NCBI RefSeq assembly: GCF_900141985.1
Contig: NZ_FQZK01000008.1
Span: forward strand, 186,001-250,000
DNA length: 64,000 nt
DNA from: Nocardiopsis flavescens
GTDB taxonomy: Bacteria > Actinomycetota > Actinomycetes > Streptosporangiales > Streptosporangiaceae
Direction: 5' to 3'
The notes under the pieces are model-generated. The model ran no database searches. It was not told where the DNA came from and was given only the letters and a program-made list of their open reading frames with translations. Positions within the stretch are counted from its first letter, which is position 1. Each line of letters starts with the position of its first letter. This document shows positions 59,346 through 64,000 of this stretch, in pieces. Position numbers and translations under genes: made by a program.

Positions 59346-60499
59346 CCCCTACGACCGGCCCCCGGCGGGCGGAAAGGACCGGTATGCGCTCCGGAGCACC
59401 CGCGGCCTCCCTGACCATCACCGACCTGCGCAAGGACTTCGGCGGCACCACCGCCGTCGACGGCATCTCGCTGGAGGTGCCCCCGGGGTCCTTCCTCGTG
59501 CTGCTGGGCCCCTCCGGCTGCGGCAAGACCACGACCCTGCGCATGCTCGCGGGGCTGGAGGACCCCACCGGGGGCGAGATCCGGTTCGGCGACCGGGTCA
59601 TCGCCCGGGGCGACGGCACCGCGCTGGTGGCGCCCTCCGAGCGCGGGGCCGGGCTGGTCTTCCAGTCCTACGCGCTGTGGCCGCACAAGACCGTGCGCCA
59701 GAACATCGAGTGGCCGCTGGTCGTGGCCCGCCGGCCCAGGGCCGAGCGGCGGCCCCGGGTGGAGGAGGTGCTGGAGATGCTGGCGATCTCCGACCTGGCC
59801 GAGCGCTACCCGGGCGAGATCAGCGGCGGCCAGCAGCAGCGGGTGGCGATCGCCCGCATGATCGCGCCCGAGCCCCGGGTGCTGCTCTTCGACGAGCCGC
59901 TGTCCAACCTCGACGCCCGGCTGCGGGTGGAGACCCGCGGGGAGCTGGTGCGCATCCACCGCTCCACCGGGGCCACGAGCGTCTACGTCACCCACGACCA
60001 GGTGGAGGCGATGACCATGGCCACGCACATCGCGCTCATGAAGGACGGCCGGATCGAGCAGTTCGGGACGCCGCGGGAGCTGCTGGAGTCCCCGCGCACG
60101 GCGTTCGCCGCCACGTTCATCGGCACGCCCCCGGCCAACATCGTGGAGTGCCGGGTGGAGGGGGGCAGGCTGCGGGCGTACGGCGTGGACTGCGGGCCCG
60201 CCCCGGAGGGGGCGGGGGCCGGGACCGTCACGGCGATGTACCGGGCGGGCTCGCTCGCGCCCGCGCCCGGGGCCGAGGTCGGCCCCGGCTGCCTGCCCGC
60301 GACCTTCGCCGACCAGGTGCCGATGGCCGACCGGTGGGTGCTGGGCGTGGACCTGCCCGACGGGACCAGGGCGCACATCTCCCGCGACGCCCCGGCCGAC
60401 CTGCGGCCCGGGGACGCGCTGGGGGTGCGCCTGCCGGCGGCGCCCGACGCGTTCTTCGGCGCCGGTGACGGGCACGCGGCGGCCGGGGCCGCCCTGTGA
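59342..60499 (+). CDS. ABC importer ATPase (FbpC/PotA/PhnT type)
   Basis: 385 residues. Walker A GPSGCGKTT, Q-loop FQSYALWPHK, signature ISGGQQQR, Walker B VLLFDEPLSNLD, H-loop VTHDQVEAM, and a C-terminal TOBE domain. The ATG at 59342 overlaps the permease stop; an in-frame ATG 14 codons later with AAAGG upstream is an alternative. It energises the importer. A Tyr/Trp signature for a given ligand cannot be read. Confidence 0.92.
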   Translation: MTPTTGPRRAERTGMRSGAPAASLTITDLRKDFGGTTAVDGISLEVPPGSFLVLLGPSGCGKTTTLRMLAGLEDPTGGEIRFGDRVIARGDGTALVAPSERGAGLVFQSYALWPHKTVRQNIEWPLVVARRPRAERRPRVEEVLEMLAISDLAERYPGEISGGQQQRVAIARMIAPEPRVLLFDEPLSNLDARLRVETRGELVRIHRSTGATSVYVTHDQVEAMTMATHIALMKDGRIEQFGTPRELLESPRTAFAATFIGTPPANIVECRVEGGRLRAYGVDCGPAPEGAGAGTVTAMYRAGSLAPAPGAEVGPGCLPATFADQVPMADRWVLGVDLPDGTRAHISRDAPADLRPGDALGVRLPAAPDAFFGAGDGHAAAGAAL

Positions 60500-61131
60500 T
60501 GCGGCTGGTCCTGGTCCGCCACGGCGAGACCCCCTGGAACGAGGAGCGGCGGCTCCAGGGACAGCGCGACATCGGGCTGTCCGCGACCGGCCGGCGCCAG
60601 GTCGCCGCGCTGGCCGAGACGGTCGGCTACCTGGCGCCCGGGTACGTGGTCACCTCGGGGCTGCGCCGCACGCACGAGACCGCCGAGGTGCTGGGCGTGC
60701 GCCCGGACGCGAGCGACCCCCGGCTGAACGAGGCCTACCTCGCCGGCTGGGAGGGCCGCTACTCGGCGGAGATCAAGGAGGAGGGCGGCGGCGTGTACGC
60801 CGCCTGGCGGGCGGGCCGCTTCCACCCGCCGGGCGCGGAGAGCTTCGGCACCCTCACCGACCGGGTGGTCGCCGGGATCGAGGCCGCCGTGCGCACGGCG
60901 CGGGACGGGGGCCACGGGATGCTCATGGCAGTGACGCACGGCGGGCCGGCCCGGGCGTTCCTCACCGCGGCCGTCGGGCTCGACCCGGCGCGCACGGTGC
61001 CCAGCCACCCGGCCAGCCTGAGCATCATCGACGTCGATCCCGGGGCCGCGTCGCTGACCGCGCCGGGGGCGGCCCGGCTGCGGCTGTTCAACTACTCCCC
61101 GGCGATGTCGCCGCTGGACCCCCCGGACTGA
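60499..61131 (+). CDS. Histidine phosphatase (phosphoglycerate mutase-like)
   Basis: 210 residues. The phosphohistidine motif LVRHGETPWNEE is at the N-terminus, and the second catalytic His lies in AVTHGGPARA. The family removes phosphate from small metabolites or, less often, moves it. The ATG at 60499 overlaps the ATPase stop (TGATG); the GTG at 60496 is possible. Being the last gene of the RpiR-importer operon, it probably dephosphorylates the imported compound or a derivative. Confidence 0.87.
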   Translation: MRLVLVRHGETPWNEERRLQGQRDIGLSATGRRQVAALAETVGYLAPGYVVTSGLRRTHETAEVLGVRPDASDPRLNEAYLAGWEGRYSAEIKEEGGGVYAAWRAGRFHPPGAESFGTLTDRVVAGIEAAVRTARDGGHGMLMAVTHGGPARAFLTAAVGLDPARTVPSHPASLSIIDVDPGAASLTAPGAARLRLFNYSPAMSPLDPPD

Positions 61132-61819
61132 GGCCCGCCGCCCGGGGGGCCCGGTCCCCCGGCACCGGTACGCGGCCCGGTGCGGGCCGCGCGGCCCCGC
61201 CCGGGTGACAGATCATCCTCAGGGGCCGTCCGGCAGAGGCGGCCCCTGCCCGGCGGAGCACCACGCGACCGACGAACCCGGACACCCGGGGACGGCCGTG
61301 CACCGTCTCCGGATGCCGGACCGCCCCCGGTTGCCGTCCGGCAGGGGCGGCACCGACGGGGGACCACGCGACCGACAGCGCCGGGCACCCGGGGACGGCG
61401 GTGCACCGTGTCCGGGGTCGCGTCGCCCCGGGGCCCGGCCCCGGGAGTACTCCCGGCTCCGCGACCGGCGGCACCGCCGTCCGCCGGCCGGTCGACACGC
61501 GGTTCCCGCGGTGGGCCGGTCCCCGGCGCCGGTGCTCCCGGGCGGGTCGGACCACGTGCTCCACCGGCCGGGCGACGGCCTGCCCGCCGGGCTTTCCCGG
61601 CGGGGCGGTCGGGCGGGCCCGTGAGGAGGCCGCGCGGCGGCCCCGGCAGGCCCCGCACCCGACGAGCGGCCCCCGTCCCCGCGCCCGCGGGCGGGACCGG
61701 CCACGGCCGCCCGTGGCCGACCGCCCCCTGGCCGGGGGGCGGCGTGGCGTCCGCCGCGCCGCCGGGCGAGGGCGCGGACGCCGCGTTCCGGAGCCGGGCG
61801 GGGCCCTGCCGTGGCACCC
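61132..61819. other. 688-base gap without a credible gene
   Basis: Extremely GC-rich, with open frames in all directions but no ribosome sites or protein families. It holds a hairpin-rich start (CCGGGGG...CCCCCGG, 61142-61162; likely terminator of the upstream operon) and a tandem degenerate repeat at 61225-61415. It separates two convergent operons. Confidence 0.5.
61225..61415. repeat. Two-copy tandem degenerate repeat
   Basis: Units at 61225-61312 and 61333-61415 share GCCGTCCGGCAG at the start, CCACGCGACCGAC in the middle and CACCCGGGGACGGC plus GTGCACCGT at the end. They differ by small indels and substitutions and are separated by 20 bases. Non-coding; function unknown. Confidence 0.65.
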
Positions 61820-63322
61820 TCACCCCGCCAGGGTGGACCAGGTGAACCCGCCCGCCAGCAGGGTGGCGGCGACCGGCATGGTGCGCAGCTCCTCCGGCGA
61901 GCACGCCAGCGGGTCGCGCTCCACCACGACCAGGTCCGCGGGGTCGCCGGGGACCACCCCGGTGCGCCCCCGGGTGGAGGCCGCCAGCGCCGACGCCGTG
62001 TCGATCCGCTGCTCGGGGTGCCAGGGCCTGCGGCCGTCGCGGCTGCGCGTGACCGCCGCCGAGACCGCGATCCACGGGTCCAGCGGCGAAACGGGGGCGT
62101 CCGACCCCAGCCGCAGCTCCGCGCCCGCGCGCTGGAGCGAGGCGACGGCGAAGGCGCGCCCGGTGCGGCCCGGCCAGTGCAGGTCGGCCACGTCGCGGTC
62201 GTCCATGGCGTGCTCGGGCTGCACGCTGGCGATCAGACCGAGCGCGCCGAACCGGGCGAAGTCCTCCTCACGGACCAGCTGGGCGTGCTCGACGGTGCCG
62301 CGCATCCCGAGTTCCTCGAAGGCGTCCAGCACCCCCGTGTTGGCGCGGTCGCCGATGGCGTGGACCGCGGCGGCGATCCCCGCCCCCCGCGCCCGCGCCA
62401 GCAGCTCGCGCAGGGTCTCCAGCGGCACGCTCTCCATCCCGCAGGCGTGCGGGTGGGAGCGGTCCATGCCGGGGTAGGGGTCCCAGCACCACGCGGTCCG
62501 GGTGTTGAGCGAGCCGTCCACCACCACCTTGAGGGGGCCCATGGTGACCAGCCCCCGGGAGTCCAGGACGTCCCCGGTGCGCACGCCGGCGGCGATCGCG
62601 CCCTCCAGCCGCTCCGGCCAGACGGACACCTCCACCCGCAGGGAGTCGACCCCCTGCTCCACCCGCTCCGGCCACAGCCTCAGGTTGTCCGTGTTCTCGA
62701 ACTCGACGATCCCGACCACGCCCCGGCGGGCCGCGGCCTGGGCGGCCTCCCGGTAGTCCGCGGCGGAGAGGTCGCCGGGGGGCTGGAGCCGGTCCAGGGC
62801 GCCGAACCACTCGCCCTCGCGGACCAGGCCGGTGTCCGGGTCCGGGACCAGGGACAGCAGCCGCGCCGCGGCGGTATTGAGCCAGGCGCAGTGCAGGTCC
62901 TTGCTGACCAGCACGACCGGCAGGTCGGGCGCGGCCCCGTCCAGGGCGGCCAGCGACGGGGCGTCCGGCCACACCCCGTCCTGGAACCCGTAGCCGACGA
63001 TCGCCGAGAGCCGCGCCGCGCCCGGGGCGCGGGCCGCGGCGACCTCGCCGCGGACCCGCTCCAGGCACCGGGCCGCGCTGTCGGTGCCGGACAGGTCCAG
63101 GCGCTGGCGCTGGACCGTCCACTGCGCGAAGTGCACGTGGTGGTCCCACATCCCGGGCATCACGAAGCGGCCCTCGACGTCGGTGGCCGCCACCCCCCGG
63201 GGCGCCCCTGAGCCGGCCGGGGAGACCGCCCCGACCGCGCCGTCCTCCAGCAGGACGTCGTAGGTCCCCTCCCGGCCGGGCAGGGACGCGTTGAGCAGCG
63301 CCCGGTGTTCGCCTCGCGGCAT
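61820..63322 (-). CDS. YtcJ-type metal-dependent amidohydrolase
   Basis: 500 residues. The metal-binding HxH is in MWDHHVHFAQ, followed by a conserved Lys-type region (FQDGVWPD), a later His in VHAIGDRAN, and the Asp in RLGSDAPVSPLDP. Members hydrolyse amides, formamides or cyclic ureides; the substrate is rarely predictable. The ATG at 63322 has AAAGG seven bases upstream. An in-frame GTG at 63340 overlaps the upstream gene's stop (GTGA), so the two genes are coupled either way. No signal peptide, so cytoplasmic. Confidence 0.88.
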   Translation of the reverse strand: MPRGEHRALLNASLPGREGTYDVLLEDGAVGAVSPAGSGAPRGVAATDVEGRFVMPGMWDHHVHFAQWTVQRQRLDLSGTDSAARCLERVRGEVAAARAPGAARLSAIVGYGFQDGVWPDAPSLAALDGAAPDLPVVLVSKDLHCAWLNTAAARLLSLVPDPDTGLVREGEWFGALDRLQPPGDLSAADYREAAQAAARRGVVGIVEFENTDNLRLWPERVEQGVDSLRVEVSVWPERLEGAIAAGVRTGDVLDSRGLVTMGPLKVVVDGSLNTRTAWCWDPYPGMDRSHPHACGMESVPLETLRELLARARGAGIAAAVHAIGDRANTGVLDAFEELGMRGTVEHAQLVREEDFARFGALGLIASVQPEHAMDDRDVADLHWPGRTGRAFAVASLQRAGAELRLGSDAPVSPLDPWIAVSAAVTRSRDGRRPWHPEQRIDTASALAASTRGRTGVVPGDPADLVVVERDPLACSPEELRTMPVAATLLAGGFTWSTLAG

Positions 63323-63336
63323 GTTCGCGCCTTTCG

Positions 63337-64000
63337 TCACGGGTGTTCCACGGTTTCTCGGGGGGCGGCCGTCCCCGGCGGGACCGGCCGGCCGTTGGCG
63401 CGCGCCATGCGCGCGGCCAGCCCGGGGTTGCGGTAGGGGCCGGGGGCCGCCAGGTGCGCGATGATCCGGTCGACGGTCTCGGCGGACTTGTCCTGGCTCA
63501 TCTTCTCCTTCGCCTCGATGCGGTCGACGACCAGGCGGAACCCCACCGTGCCCCGGACGATCCGGTGCGCGTACCCGCTGTTCTCCGCGGTGGCGTGCAG
63601 CCGGTGCGGGTCCGGCAGGGGGTCCTCGAAGTGCGAGGTGAGGCGGTCCAGGACGCGCAGGTTCTCGTCGTCGCCGAGGACCTCCGGCACCCCGTACAGG
63701 TGGGCGACGGCGAAGTTCCAGGTGGGCACGTTGGGCCGGTGCCCGTACCAGGACGGCGAGATGTAGCCGTGCGGGCCCTGGACGACGGCGAGCATCTCCT
63801 GCTCGCCGAGCCGGTGCCCGGCCTCGTCGGGCCGCCCCATGTGGCTGAGCAGGACGACGCCCTCGGCGTCCTCGTCGAGCAGCACCGGGTAGTGGGAGGC
63901 CACCGGCCCGGAGCCGGGCACCGCGGAGACGAAGGTGCACCACGGGTTCTCGCGCACGAGGGCCCTGACGGCCGCGACGTCGTCGAGCGCGTAGTCGGGG
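63337..64000 (-). CDS. PaiB-like FMN-binding protein (5' end outside window)
   Basis: At least 220 residues are in frame to the window edge; the N-terminus is cut off. Family motifs include RENPWCTFVSAV, VLLSHMGRPDEAG, PHGYISPSWYGH, VPTWNFAVAHLYG and ENSGYAHRIV. PaiB-type split-barrel FMN proteins were first described as negative regulators of sporulation and protease genes, but no DNA-binding domain is evident, so an FMN or heme-dependent enzyme role is possible. It is followed without a gap by the amidohydrolase gene. Confidence 0.88.
   Translation of the reverse strand, partial: PDYALDDVAAVRALVRENPWCTFVSAVPGSGPVASHYPVLLDEDAEGVVLLSHMGRPDEAGHRLGEQEMLAVVQGPHGYISPSWYGHRPNVPTWNFAVAHLYGVPEVLGDDENLRVLDRLTSHFEDPLPDPHRLHATAENSGYAHRIVRGTVGFRLVVDRIEAKEKMSQDKSAETVDRIIAHLAAPGPYRNPGLAARMARANGRPVPPGTAAPRETVEHP

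Noticed and set aside
61132-61819. Open frames of 150-220 codons on both strands
   Set aside because: All are Pro/Arg/Gly-rich shadows without starts or families; the region looks intergenic.
1-64000. tRNA, rRNA, insertion sequences, integrases or attachment sites
   Set aside because: Looked for typical conserved stretches and terminal inverted repeats by eye and found none.

Overview
The window is very GC-rich (third codon positions almost always G or C). It has many GTG starts, ATGA/GTGA stop-start overlaps, leaderless regulator genes, and typical actinomycete families: an F420-type Ddn oxidoreductase, an AfsR-type giant regulator, lipoproteins and a class-I P450 with a 3Fe-4S ferredoxin. 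I read it as chromosome of a filamentous actinomycete; Nocardiopsis or a relative is my best guess, but that is inference. I see no rRNA, tRNA, CRISPR array, phage or insertion sequence.

Layout. (1) 1-7.6 kb: sugar/glyoxylate catabolism, with two tandem paralogous glycoside-hydrolase-like proteins, tartronate-semialdehyde reductase, hydroxypyruvate isomerase, a FadR-type GntR regulator and a divergent D-2-hydroxyacid dehydrogenase. FadR-like operators flank the last three. (2) 7.7-19.3 kb: small units, namely a lipoprotein, a Ddn-type oxidoreductase behind a triple palindromic operator, a TetR regulator, a 2-oxo-acid hydratase-type enzyme, an SGNH lipoprotein, a response regulator-kinase-GerMN lipoprotein operon, an acyltransferase, a CPBP protease with its regulator, a DinB protein, a methyltransferase and an XRE-cupin regulator. 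(3) 19.5-49.0 kb: a complete nonribosomal metallophore cluster. (4) 49.1-55.2 kb: two small unknown genes, an AfsR/SARP-like regulator, a lipoprotein and a discoidin-SUKH protein. (5) 55.4-64 kb: an RpiR regulator with a ferric/phosphonate-class ABC importer and a histidine phosphatase, then on the other strand a YtcJ-type amidohydrolase and a PaiB-like gene leaving the window.

The main find is region 3. Fourteen minus-strand genes run head to tail from 45.2 to 19.5 kb: two NRPSs, a saccharopine-dehydrogenase-like protein, a thiazolinyl-imide reductase, a type II thioesterase, a methyltransferase, two YbtP/YbtQ-like ABC half-transporters, a P450, a ferredoxin and an oligopeptide/nickel-type ABC importer. 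Divergent from them is an aryl-AMP ligase, facing a second minus-strand operon of isochorismatase, 2,3-dihydro-DHB dehydrogenase and a Zur-like repressor. A perfect 7-1-7 Zur-type palindrome (45241-45255) sits between the NRPS operon and the ligase, and a near-perfect one (48993-49007) precedes the Zur gene. The assembly line reads ArCP-Cy-A-PCP-Cy-A-PCP / Cy-A(MT)-PCP-TE. The last two A domains carry the textbook Cys code; the first resembles a Thr code. The predicted product is a 2,3-dihydroxybenzoyl-(methyl)oxazoline-thiazoline-(N-methyl)thiazolidine acid under zinc rather than iron control. It belongs near coelibactin, pyochelin and yersiniabactin, but has a catechol starter and its own Opp/Nik-type importer. 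No isochorismate or salicylate synthase is present, so the starter precursor must come from elsewhere.
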